Source: Thermocrispum municipale DSM 44069 (lineage in GTDB: Bacteria; Actinomycetota; Actinomycetes; Mycobacteriales; Pseudonocardiaceae). From it: DNA of 64,000 nt. Below, piece by piece: positions 11,577-18,881 of the stretch. The notes beneath the pieces are model-generated. The model did no database searches. It saw only the letters and a program-made list of their open reading frames with translations, and was not told the DNA's origin. How positions within the stretch are numbered: position 1 is the stretch's first letter; each line of letters starts with the position of its first letter. The stretch lies in assembly GCF_000427825.1 (NCBI RefSeq), contig NZ_ATYT01000003.1:450157-514156 (forward strand), given 5' to 3'. The position numbers were made by a program, and so were the translations under genes.

Positions 11577-12203
11577 GTGACCAGAGTTCGCGAACCCCAG
11601 CAAGAGCGCAGCATCCAGACGCGGCGCCGGCTGCTGGAGGCTGCCGTCGCCGCGCTGGGCGAGCTGGGCTGGTCCGGCACGACCGTGGCGGTCGTCGCCG
11701 AGCGTGCGGGCGTCTCGCGGGGCGCGGCGCAGCACCACTTCCCGACCAGAGAGGATCTGGTCAACGCGGCGATCACGTACGTGTCGGAGGCGCAGCACGA
11801 GGACCTCGAACGGCGCGCGGCCGCCCTGCCCACCGGCCCGGGCAGGCGCCGCGCGGTCATCGAGATGCTGCTCAACCTCTACGCCCAGCCGTCCTTCGTC
11901 GCTGCGTTGCACCTGTGGGTCGCGGCCTCCACCGACGACCAGCTGGCGGCCAGGATCAAGCCGCTCGAGCGCGAGGTGGGCCGCCGCGCGCACGTGAAGG
12001 CGGTCGAGTTGTTGGGGGTCGACGAGTCCCGGCCGGGGGTGCGCGAAACCGTGCAGGCCACGCTCGACCTGGCCCGCGGACTGGGGCTGGCGAACCTGCT
12101 GACCGACGACACCGCACGCCGGGCCCGCATCGTGCGGCAGTGGACGGCGATGGTGGAAGCGGAGCTGTACGGCGGCGAAACGACTGAGCAACGCGGAAAG
12201 TAG
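11577..12203 (+). CDS. TetR/AcrR-family transcriptional regulator
   Basis: A 208-residue regulator. The N-terminal DNA-binding domain reads RRRLLEAAVAALGELGWSGT, then a helix-turn-helix with SRGAAQHHFPTREDLV. The C-terminal ligand domain is divergent, as is normal. It starts at GTG 11577, one base after the SDR stop, and so is the last intact gene of the acyl-CoA operon. It most likely represses the operon until an acyl-CoA intermediate binds. The inverted repeat at 2211-2224 is a candidate site. Confidence 0.92.
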   Translation: MTRVREPQQERSIQTRRRLLEAAVAALGELGWSGTTVAVVAERAGVSRGAAQHHFPTREDLVNAAITYVSEAQHEDLERRAAALPTGPGRRRAVIEMLLNLYAQPSFVAALHLWVAASTDDQLAARIKPLEREVGRRAHVKAVELLGVDESRPGVRETVQATLDLARGLGLANLLTDDTARRARIVRQWTAMVEAELYGGETTEQRGK

Positions 12204-12212
12204 GTTCTGGCG

Positions 12213-12656
12213 GTGGGTGTACCTTCGGCACCCCGGACGAGTTGCTGAACGCGGTGGGCGAGCAGCTCGGCACCAGTGAGTGGCTCGACATCACCCAGGA
12301 CCAGGTCGACCGGTTCGCCGACGCGACCGGCGATCACCAGTGGATCCACGTCGACCCGGAGCGGGCCGCGCATGGCGCGTTCGGTGGCACCATCGCCCAT
12401 GGCTACCTGACGTTGTCTCTGCTGCCGGTGCTGTCGCGCCAGCTGTACCGGGTGGAGAACATCCGCATGGTGGTCACTACGGCTTGAACAAGGTGCGCTT
12501 CCCCGCGCCGGTACCGGTCGGGGCGCGGATCAGGGCGTCCGCGACGCTGTCGGAAGCCAAGCCCGTAGACGGCGGTGTGCAGGCTGAGCCGACCACGACC
12601 GTCGAGCTGGACAGCCAGCTTGTCTGGCGGTCAACCTGGTGCGGATCTACCGCTGA
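12213..12656 (+). pseudogene. MaoC-family enoyl-CoA hydratase, broken by frameshifts
   Basis: Reading across frames restores a normal R-hydratase (MaoC/hot-dog) protein: FGTPDELLNAVGEQLG, ITQDQVDRFADATGDHQWIH, FGGTIAHGYLTLSLLP, then YGLNKVRFPAPVPVG and a C-terminus ACLAVNLVRIYR ending at TGA 12654. The frame changes near 12475 (one base missing before YGLNKVR) and near 12615 (one base missing before ACLAV). The presumed GTG start at 12213 also needs one base near 12221. All three losses are single bases. Either the gene is recently dead or the sequence has errors. The active-site Asp and His region (ATGDHQWIH) is intact. Confidence 0.75.
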
Positions 12657-12659
12657 CGG

Positions 12660-13637
12660 TCAGATCCAGCCGTTCCGGCAGGCGTAGACGGCCAGCTGGA
12701 AGCGGTTGACCACGCCCGCGCGGGTGGTCAGGTTCTCCAGGTTGCGCGACAGCGTCCTGCGGCTGATGCCGAGCAGCTCGGCGATCGCGTTGTCGGTGAT
12801 CCCGCTGGCCAGCAGCTCGATGATCTTGCGCTCGATGGGCCGCAGCGAGGACGGCTCCTTGGTGCCCAGGTGCATCGGCAGCGCCGAGCGCCACGACGTC
12901 TCGAACAGCCCGATGAGCGCGTCGAGCAGGCTGGACTGCCGGATCACCAGCGACGAGCGGCTGATCTCGGCGTTGGAGTCGGTGAGCGCGACCATGGCGA
13001 CCTGGCCGTCGAAGATGCTGAGCTTGACCGGCACCTCCGGCAGCACCCTCGCCTGCTCACCCGCGGCGATGCACGGCTGGATGTTCTGCGCGTAGTAGTC
13101 CGGTTGCTGCACGGCGGCGCGGGCGTACACGCAGCGATAGCGCACACCGCGCTTGAGGTTCTCCACCTCGATGTCGTTCGGGCCACGCTGGGTGCTGTAC
13201 GGCGGGGAGTCGAAACGCAGCACCTCGGTGGTGGCGGCGGCTTCCTCCAACTGCACGCGCTCGGCGATGTGCGGAGCGGAGATGACCTCGACCAGATCGT
13301 CCGGCGACTGTTGCCACACGGTGCGCCGGTACACCCGGTAGGCATTGGCTGCGGCCAGCTCCGCCGCCTTGACCTCGGCCTCTCTCGCCCTGGCCAGGCG
13401 CTGCAGTCCGGTGGTGGGTTCGATGGGCGCGACGTCGTCGACGTTGGTCATGCCCACCATGCCGAACCGGGTCAGCGACTCGACCTGCTCGGCGACCTGC
13501 TCGGCGGTGAGGCCGAGCTCGTCCGCCAGGGCCTGATGCGACATCGGCCCCTTGTCGAGCAACAGCAGATACATCTCAGTCTCCGCCGCAGGCAGGCCGA
13601 GACGCTGCAAATGCTCCGGGAGCTGCTCGTCAGCCAT
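12660..13637 (-). CDS. regulator with N-terminal TrmB-like and C-terminal LuxR-type HTH domains
   Basis: A 325-residue protein. Residues about 8-75 form a winged helix of the TrmB/sugar-specific kind (ETEMYLLLLDKGPMSHQALADELGL). The middle resembles the TrmB-associated effector region. The last 60 residues are a LuxR-type helix-turn-helix (RPIERKIIELLASGITDNAIAELLGISRRTLSRNLENL). The ATG at 13637 has GAGGTG just upstream. It converges on the broken MaoC gene with a 3-bp gap. No target is evident. The divergent lipoprotein gene 399 bp away is one candidate. Confidence 0.85.
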   Translation of the reverse strand: MADEQLPEHLQRLGLPAAETEMYLLLLDKGPMSHQALADELGLTAEQVAEQVESLTRFGMVGMTNVDDVAPIEPTTGLQRLARAREAEVKAAELAAANAYRVYRRTVWQQSPDDLVEVISAPHIAERVQLEEAAATTEVLRFDSPPYSTQRGPNDIEVENLKRGVRYRCVYARAAVQQPDYYAQNIQPCIAAGEQARVLPEVPVKLSIFDGQVAMVALTDSNAEISRSSLVIRQSSLLDALIGLFETSWRSALPMHLGTKEPSSLRPIERKIIELLASGITDNAIAELLGISRRTLSRNLENLTTRAGVVNRFQLAVYACRNGWI

Positions 13638-14036
13638 GCACCTCACCACGCGTAGCGGGTCCGATGCGGCAAATACTACGTGGTGCGGCAAGCATGCGGA
13701 TATCGCCCCGGCGGCGTGCCGCCGTCGGAGCTGGTGGGCGCGGGTGGTTCCGGTGCGGGCCCTGCTGGGTACCTGTCTACCTCCGGCTCGGCCGCCACGG
13801 TGACCATGCGCGGTCAGTGGCCCGCATTCGCCACTTCGGGGCGCGCCGCATCCCGGACGGCGGGTCGGCTACCCGAGTTGTGCGCGGTACGGAACGATGG
13901 ACGGCGGAGCGGAGTCGAAAGAGTGACTCTTGTGGGAGGGCAGGGGAGAAGATGTCAGCGGTCCCCATGAGGACGCCGTGTGAGTGAGGATCGCGCGGGT
14001 GTCCTGGTGTGGCTGCGGCGGTGCGGGAGTGAAGCG
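13638..14036. other. 399-bp divergent intergenic region
   Basis: This gap separates the TrmB/LuxR-type regulator from the lipoprotein gene. It holds no convincing coding frame. A 6-1-6 palindrome, AAGAGT-G-ACTCTT, lies at 13919-13931, about 105 bp before the lipoprotein start, and is the only clear regulatory-looking element. Confidence 0.4.
13919..13931. promoter_or_regulatory. palindrome AAGAGTGACTCTT upstream of lipoprotein gene
   Basis: A perfect 6-1-6 inverted repeat in the divergent region between the TrmB/LuxR regulator and the lipoprotein gene. It is a candidate operator. The binder is unknown. Confidence 0.3.
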
Positions 14037-15224
14037 ATGATGACACGGGTGGGTCGTGGGATGCGGGCGGCGGCCGTTGCGGCGGTCTTCGGACTGGCCG
14101 TGACGGCGTGCGAGTCCCCGGTGCCGGGATCGCCCACCGCGGGCGAGGACCAGTTCGAGTACGCGGCCCAGCAGGCGTTCGACCAGGCCGTGTCGGCGTT
14201 GGCCAGCCGCCCGGTGATGCGCTACACCAGCACCGTCGCGGGTGCGACCGACGAGAAGATCAGCATTGCGGTCACCAAGTCGGGCTCGGTCTACGGCACG
14301 TCGAACGTGGACGGTCGCAAGATGACGCTCGCGGTTCTCGGCGGAAAGCTGTACGTGCGCACCGACAAGAAGGCGTGGGGTCAGCTGGGGGCCAAGCCGA
14401 GCGAGGCGAAGGAGTTCGCCAACCGTTTCGTGGTGACCGACCCCGAGGACGTCGGCTTCGACCCCGGGACGTTGCTGACTCCGCAGAAGGTGGCCGATCG
14501 CCTCAAGGACGAGGCGACCACCGAGCCGGGCGAGGAACGGGCACCGTCCCCGCCGTCCTCGACGGAGCCGCAGCTCAGCCGCGGCAAGGTGGAGCGGCTC
14601 AAGCTCGACGACGGGACCGAGGTGTATCGGGTGCCGGTCGGCGACTACACCGCGGACGTGACGGTCAGCAAGCCGCACACGCTGGTGAGCACGAACGTTC
14701 CGCTCGGCCAGACGGGCAGCGACCCGCTGGTCCCGTCCGGTGCCCGCACGTCGTTCGACGATGTCGGCGAGAACCAGCTGCGCACGCTGTTCAAGTCGCT
14801 GTCGAACGCGGTGAAGGGCTTGCGCAACGCGGGCGTGCTGGTTCCGAACTTCCAGCTGCGTCAGGGTTCGGGCAAGCTCGACTGCGCGGTGGGTGGCAAG
14901 TGCACCGCGAAGGTGAAGGTCTCCAACTCCTACCCGAGTGGCGCCGAGTTGCCGGTGACCCAGTTCGACGTGAAGCTGAACGTCACGATGGTGGCCACGG
15001 GCCTGGGTACCAAGCGGTGCAGTGACAGCGCCGGGATGCGGCCGAATTCCAGCATCTCGATGTCGTGCAGTGCGAACTTCAACCTGGCGCCGAGCTACAC
15101 GCCACGCTCGTACCCGGTGCGGGCCACGTGGGCGATCAGCGCGACGGCCAAGTACAAGCCGCAGGTGGCGAAGCTGCGCGCGGCCGTCGACCGGGAGCTG
15201 GACGACCTGCTCGACGAAATCTGA
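14037..15224 (+). CDS. lipoprotein of unknown function
   Basis: A 395-residue protein with a bacterial lipoprotein signal: two Arg near the N-terminus, a hydrophobic stretch, and the lipobox AVTAC with the lipidated Cys at residue 25. The mature part has a beta-rich domain (residues about 60-260, e.g. KISIAVTKSGSVYG), then a C-terminal domain with four cysteines that could form disulfides outside the cell. The overall pattern recalls LppX/LprG-type lipid-carrying lipoproteins but the match is not firm. The ATG at 14037 follows GGGAGTGAAG; a GTG at 13980 would hide the signal and is rejected. Confidence 0.75.
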   Translation: MMTRVGRGMRAAAVAAVFGLAVTACESPVPGSPTAGEDQFEYAAQQAFDQAVSALASRPVMRYTSTVAGATDEKISIAVTKSGSVYGTSNVDGRKMTLAVLGGKLYVRTDKKAWGQLGAKPSEAKEFANRFVVTDPEDVGFDPGTLLTPQKVADRLKDEATTEPGEERAPSPPSSTEPQLSRGKVERLKLDDGTEVYRVPVGDYTADVTVSKPHTLVSTNVPLGQTGSDPLVPSGARTSFDDVGENQLRTLFKSLSNAVKGLRNAGVLVPNFQLRQGSGKLDCAVGGKCTAKVKVSNSYPSGAELPVTQFDVKLNVTMVATGLGTKRCSDSAGMRPNSSISMSCSANFNLAPSYTPRSYPVRATWAISATAKYKPQVAKLRAAVDRELDDLLDEI

Positions 15225-15268
15225 GTCTCCGGTTCACCGACCCCACCGCGCCTCCGCACGGCCACATG

Positions 15269-15312
15269 TGTCAACTGAGGTTGACATCGTCGTTGAGTCA
15301 ACGTAAGTTGAC
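15269..15312. promoter_or_regulatory. operator cluster of five TCAAC/GTTGA half-sites upstream of the HTH-Clp_N genes
   Basis: Two inverted repeats lie directly before the start codon at 15316. TGTCAAC-TGAG-GTTGACA is at 15269-15286 and GTCAAC-GTAA-GTTGAC at 15297-15312. A third dyad, CGTTGA-G-TCAACG at 15291-15303, shares a half-site with the second. The end of the last repeat is only 3 bp before the ATG, so a bound protein would block transcription or a near-leaderless start. Autoregulation by the adjacent small HTH protein is the likely use. Confidence 0.65.
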
Positions 15313-15315
15313 ACC

Positions 15316-15525
15316 ATGACGGAAGCAACGGACTTGGCGACGGCCGCAGGCAGCGAGGACCCGCGCGTGGGACTGCGTGCCGTGGCCGCGTTGCGCAAGC
15401 TGCTGGAGCGCCTGGAGGCGGTCCAGGTGCGCAACGCCAGGGTGCAGGGCTGGTCCTGGCAGGAGATCGCGGACGAGCTCGGCGTGACCAGGCAAGCGGT
15501 GCACAAGAAGCACGGGAGACGGTGA
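15316..15525 (+). CDS. small helix-turn-helix protein
   Basis: A 69-residue protein that is almost only a DNA-binding module. RVGLRAVAALRKLLERLEAVQV forms a helical N-terminal half, followed by the helix-turn-helix GWSWQEIADELGVTRQAVHKK. The start codon lies 3 bp after a strong dyad, with no ribosome site, which suggests a leaderless or near-leaderless message. Its stop overlaps the start of the Clp_N gene (TGATG), so the two are coupled. Small HTH proteins of this kind are known next to Clp_N-only proteins in actinobacteria. Their targets are not established to my knowledge. Confidence 0.85.
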   Translation: MTEATDLATAAGSEDPRVGLRAVAALRKLLERLEAVQVRNARVQGWSWQEIADELGVTRQAVHKKHGRR

Positions 15526-16055
15526 TGTTCGAAAGATTCACCAAGGCCGCGCGCGGGATCGTCGACGAGGCGGTCCGACAGGCGGAGCAGGCCGCAGATG
15601 TCGAGGTTCGGCCTGCGCACATGCTGGCGGCGATCGTGGCGATGCCCGAGTCCAGAGCCGCGACGATGCTGCACGCCCACGGCCTGACCGTGCAGGAGGT
15701 GGCTGCCGCAATCGCCGAGGCCGAGCGCCGGGGTGGCTTGTCCGACGAAGAGGTCGAGTTGCTGAACGGCATGGGCATCGATGTGGCCCAGGTCGTGGAC
15801 CGCGTCGAGAGCGTGCACGGTGCGGGCGCGCTGCAGAAGCGGTGGGGGAGACCGAAGAGCCCGCGTTTCTCCCAGGCGGCGAAGGCGGTGCTGCATCGCT
15901 CGTTGCGGGAAGCGATCGATCTCCGCAACAACTACATCGGAACCGAGCACCTGCTGCTCGCTCTGGCGGCCGAACCGGGTCTGGCCCGGGAGATCCTGTT
16001 CGAGCACGGCGTGACGTATCAGGTGCTGCGCGCCGCGAACGCGCGGGCGAGCTAG
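15525..16055 (+). CDS. Clp_N-domain protein without an ATPase
   Basis: A 176-residue protein made of two Clp amino-terminal repeats: residues about 2-62 (FERFTKAARGIVDEAVRQAE, VRPAHMLAAIV) and about 112-172 (RFSQAAKAVLHRSLREA, IGTEHLLLALA). In ClpA/ClpC these repeats bind adaptors or substrates. Here there is no AAA+ part, so it cannot unfold proteins itself. Coupled to the HTH gene by TGATG, it may sense stress or damaged protein and modulate that regulator, or compete with ClpC for adaptors. This is inference. The stop is followed by a strong hairpin. Confidence 0.88.
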   Translation: MFERFTKAARGIVDEAVRQAEQAADVEVRPAHMLAAIVAMPESRAATMLHAHGLTVQEVAAAIAEAERRGGLSDEEVELLNGMGIDVAQVVDRVESVHGAGALQKRWGRPKSPRFSQAAKAVLHRSLREAIDLRNNYIGTEHLLLALAAEPGLAREILFEHGVTYQVLRAANARAS

Positions 16056-16063
16056 CTGGGGTC

Positions 16064-16088
16064 GGCCCGGTGGGCGCCGCACCGGGCC
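16064..16088. terminator. bidirectional hairpin between the Clp_N gene and the MerR/peptide unit
   Basis: A perfect 9-bp stem, GGCCCGGTG and CACCGGGCC, with a 7-base loop. It sits 8 bp after the Clp_N stop and 9 bp after the stop of the oppositely oriented 18-residue ORF. It can therefore end both converging transcripts. No U-tract is present, as is common in high-GC actinobacteria. Confidence 0.7.
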
Positions 16089-16097
16089 GGAGCATCC

Positions 16098-16154
16098 TCA
16101 GCAGCAGTCGCAGTCGCAGCAGTCGTCGCCGCCGCGGTAGTTCCACGCGATCAT
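16098..16154 (-). CDS. 18-residue cysteine-rich peptide ORF behind a MerR gene
   Basis: The frame reads MIAWNYRGGDDCCDCDCC. Five of the last eight residues are Cys, interleaved with Asp, which is a typical soft-metal binding tail. The ATG is 17 bp after the MerR stop on the same strand. GAGGGGGTGAG precedes it as a ribosome site, and a strong hairpin follows the stop. A role as a metal-buffering or sensor-loading peptide for the MerR protein is inferred. The ORF is short, so chance cannot be excluded without conservation data. Confidence 0.55.
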   Translation of the reverse strand: MIAWNYRGGDDCCDCDCC

Positions 16155-16171
16155 CGTCGTCTCACCCCCTC

Positions 16172-16594
16172 TCAGAAGGGTTCTGTGCCGGGACACCATG
16201 TGCCGGGACTGATGTCCGGGCAGCGGCCCTGGGGCAGCTCCTGCACCATGCCTGCCAGCGTTTCCCGCAGCGCACCGAGACGTGCCAACTCGGCGTCGAG
16301 TTCAGCGATCCGGCGGTGCAGCAACGTCTCCGCCGGTTCACAAGGGCAGACGCCGGTGTCGCGCACGGCCAGCAGGTCGGCGATCTCCCGCAGCCGCAAG
16401 CCGAGCCGCCGGCAGCCTTGGATGAAGCGCACGCGCTCAGCGGTCGACGGCGGATACATCCGATACCCGGCCGACGTGCGCGGGGGTGGTGCCAGGAGTC
16501 CGACGCGTTCGTAGTAGCGGATGGTGTCCGGCCGGACACCGGTCGCCCGAGCCAGATCGGTGACCCGCAAGCCCGTTGTGGTGCCTGTGCTCAT
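16172..16594 (-). CDS. MerR-family metal-responsive regulator
   Basis: A 140-residue MerR protein. The N-terminal winged HTH is VTDLARATGVRPDTIRYYERVGLL, followed by GYRMYP and a dimerisation helix (residues about 82-120). Candidate metal ligands are Cys83 and Cys85 (VCPC) and a C-terminal pair, Cys125 and Cys134 (RCPDISPGTWCPG). This layout fits a thiol-binding metal sensor of the heavy-metal MerR group. The ATG at 16594 is used because the dyad at 16609-16630 must lie upstream; a longer frame would run through the operator. It is followed by the Cys-rich 18-residue ORF. Confidence 0.9.
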   Translation of the reverse strand: MSTGTTTGLRVTDLARATGVRPDTIRYYERVGLLAPPPRTSAGYRMYPPSTAERVRFIQGCRRLGLRLREIADLLAVRDTGVCPCEPAETLLHRRIAELDAELARLGALRETLAGMVQELPQGRCPDISPGTWCPGTEPF

Positions 16595-16608
16595 GTCCGC
16601 GACGGTAG

Positions 16609-16630
16609 ACCTTGGAGCCGACTCCAAGGT
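16609..16630 (-). promoter_or_regulatory. MerR-type operator within the merR promoter
   Basis: A perfect 9-4-9 dyad, ACCTTGGAG and CTCCAAGGT. On the minus strand it lies between TTGACC (-35 like) and CTACCG or TACCGT (-10 like), with a 19-20 bp spacer. Such an overlong spacer is the hallmark of promoters that MerR proteins activate by DNA distortion. The gene driven is the MerR gene itself, and probably the peptide behind it. Confidence 0.8.
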
Positions 16631-16642
16631 CAAGCCGGAACG

Positions 16643-18745
16643 TCAGCTGCGGGAAACCAGCGGCTCCAGCTTCTCGGCCAGGCGCGGCTCGAGCGTCTCC
16701 ACGTACGTTCGCGTCAAGTGCGTGCCCTGCCGGTACACCAGCACGTCGCCGATCACCGGAGGGCAGCTCGAGCCGGGGCAGATGTAGTCGTTCATGTCGA
16801 CGATGTGCACGCCACGCAGGCCGCGCGCCGCGGCGGTCTGCGCCGGCTGCCCGCTGCCTTGCTCGCCGACGGACCGCGGGAAGACGCACGGCGTCACGTC
16901 GTCCCGGTTGGCGTCGACGCACTCGTAGACCGGCTGCACGCTCTCCGGCGGCTTCGGATTGTCCCGCAAAACCCCGATCTTGCTGCCGGCGTCCACCAGC
17001 CGCGACCACCGCTCCCGCAGCGCGGAGGCCATCTGCTCCTGGGTGGCCTCCGAGTCAGGATCGGTCGGATCGGTCAGCGCCGTCGACCGGAACTGCGAGG
17101 TCAGCACCAGATCCGGCGGATCACGCAGCAACTCGGCCTCGACGTTGCGTCCCCACTGCGTGCAGCTGGTGTACGGCTTGCCGTGCAGGGCGATCGTGGC
17201 GGGGGTGAACGGGCAGGACGACTTGGTGAACGTCCGTACGCGCCAGCCGCGTTGTTCGCCGATGGTGTCCAGAGCGGAGATCCACTGCAACGCCTTCGAG
17301 TCGCCGACCAGCACGATGTCGACCTTGCCGTGCGGGTCGCCGTACTCGCAGGAGACCGGCTCGGCGGACGTCTGGTCGACCTGGCAGCCGCGTGCGTAGG
17401 CGTCGGGGACGTCGTCGACGGCCTCGAGCGGGTCCGGATTCGCACCGTCGGCGACGGTGTCGATACGGAAGTTGTCGACCGAGCGGATGGCTGCCGCACC
17501 GAGCGGGTTCGCCACCGGTTCGTCGGTGGCCAGGGCGGTCGCACCGATCAGCCCGAACCCGCATGCCAACCCGATCGCGGACAACAGCGCGCCGAGGCGC
17601 AGGGCGAGCCAGGGGCGGGCGGAGAACGTCGGGTTGAATCGCACCGGGTTCTCCACCAGCCGCAGCGTGGCCCAGGCGGGCAGCACGCTCAGCAGCGCCA
17701 CCGCCAACCCCTCCAGCTGGGTCAGGCCGTCGAAAGCCACCGTGGCGATGACGATGAGCGGCCAGTGCCACAAGTACAGCGAGTAGGACAGGCCGCCGAT
17801 CCACGTCCAGGTGGGCCTGCCCAGCAGCGCGATCGGCCCGCGCGGCCCGGCGGCGGGTCCGGCTGCGATGACCGCCGCGGTGCCCAGGGTCGGCAGCAGC
17901 GCGTGATATCCGGGCCACGGCGTGTCGGCGTTCAGCACAACAGCGGATGCGACGATCGCAGCCAGTCCGGCCCAGCCCAGCACGAGCGCCACGGGGTGCG
18001 GCAGCTTCGCCAACCGTGCCGCGCCCAACGCGACGGCGGCGCCGATCGACAGCTCCCACATGCGCGTGGTGGTGACGAAGAAGGCCTGCTGCGGTGCGGC
18101 CACGGTGTAGTAAACCGACCACGCCAGCGAGGGCACCGCGACGACGGCGAGCCCGGCGCACAGCGTGCGGCGCAGCCCGCTGCCCAGCTTGCGGGCGACG
18201 AGCATGGCCAGGATGAACAGCACCGGCCAGACGAAGTAGAACTGCTCCTCGACGGCCAGCGACCAGAAGTGCTGCACCGGCGACACACCGGCGTCCTCGG
18301 CGAGGTAGTCGACCTCGTTGGCGGCGAGCCGCCAGTTCACGAAGTACAGAGCGGCGGCCGCGATGTCGCCGCCGAAGCCGGTCCACTGCGTGCGGGGGAC
18401 GACCAGGAACACCAGCAGCGCGGTGACCGCGAGAACGAGCGCGGCCGCCGGCAGCAGACGCTTGGCGCGGCGGGCGTAGAAGCCGGCGAGCGAGATGCGG
18501 CCGGTGCGTTCCGCTTCCTTGACCAACAGACCGGTGATCAAGAAGCCGGAGATGACGAAGAAGACGTCGACGCCGACGAAGCCGCCGGGCACGAAGGTCA
18601 ACCCCGCGTGGTAGAGCAGAACCAACCCGACGGCGACCGCCCGCAAGCCCTCGACGTCGGGGCGGAATCCTCGTACCGCGCGCGTGCCCTTGGTGGGGGT
18701 TGCAGGGCCACGCCCGGTGGTGACCTGGGCGGATTGGGCGACCAC
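16643..18745 (-). CDS. membrane acyltransferase with C-terminal SGNH domain (OafA-like)
   Basis: A 700-residue integral membrane protein. Residues about 25-400 form the acyltransferase-3 domain with about ten to eleven helices. It contains the catalytic-type histidine in LVLLYHAGL, GFVGVDVFFVISGFLIT, and HFWSLAVEEQFYF. The remaining ~290 residues form an extracytoplasmic SGNH-like domain (VLVGDSKALQW, later VYRQGTHLT). Such proteins move an acyl group to cell-surface sugars or peptidoglycan. The GTG at 18745 has AAGGAG just before it and is chosen over an upstream start. Confidence 0.9.
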   Translation of the reverse strand: MVAQSAQVTTGRGPATPTKGTRAVRGFRPDVEGLRAVAVGLVLLYHAGLTFVPGGFVGVDVFFVISGFLITGLLVKEAERTGRISLAGFYARRAKRLLPAAALVLAVTALLVFLVVPRTQWTGFGGDIAAAALYFVNWRLAANEVDYLAEDAGVSPVQHFWSLAVEEQFYFVWPVLFILAMLVARKLGSGLRRTLCAGLAVVAVPSLAWSVYYTVAAPQQAFFVTTTRMWELSIGAAVALGAARLAKLPHPVALVLGWAGLAAIVASAVVLNADTPWPGYHALLPTLGTAAVIAAGPAAGPRGPIALLGRPTWTWIGGLSYSLYLWHWPLIVIATVAFDGLTQLEGLAVALLSVLPAWATLRLVENPVRFNPTFSARPWLALRLGALLSAIGLACGFGLIGATALATDEPVANPLGAAAIRSVDNFRIDTVADGANPDPLEAVDDVPDAYARGCQVDQTSAEPVSCEYGDPHGKVDIVLVGDSKALQWISALDTIGEQRGWRVRTFTKSSCPFTPATIALHGKPYTSCTQWGRNVEAELLRDPPDLVLTSQFRSTALTDPTDPDSEATQEQMASALRERWSRLVDAGSKIGVLRDNPKPPESVQPVYECVDANRDDVTPCVFPRSVGEQGSGQPAQTAAARGLRGVHIVDMNDYICPGSSCPPVIGDVLVYRQGTHLTRTYVETLEPRLAEKLEPLVSRS

Positions 18746-18881
18746 AACTCTCCTTCTGCTGCGTGGCGGCACGGCGACGTCCGCTGCGAGGCACTGATCC
18801 CACGGTAGCGCCGCGGGGCACGTCTTCGATGCTCAGGGGTACCCGCTGAAGGCGGCGGCGAGGCCTGGCGACGGCCGGTGG

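Noticed and set aside
15842-18808. Plus-strand frame of 988 codons over the MerR and acyltransferase genes
   Set aside because: Its translation is low-complexity Arg/Gly/Pro, and both minus-strand genes under it carry clear family motifs.
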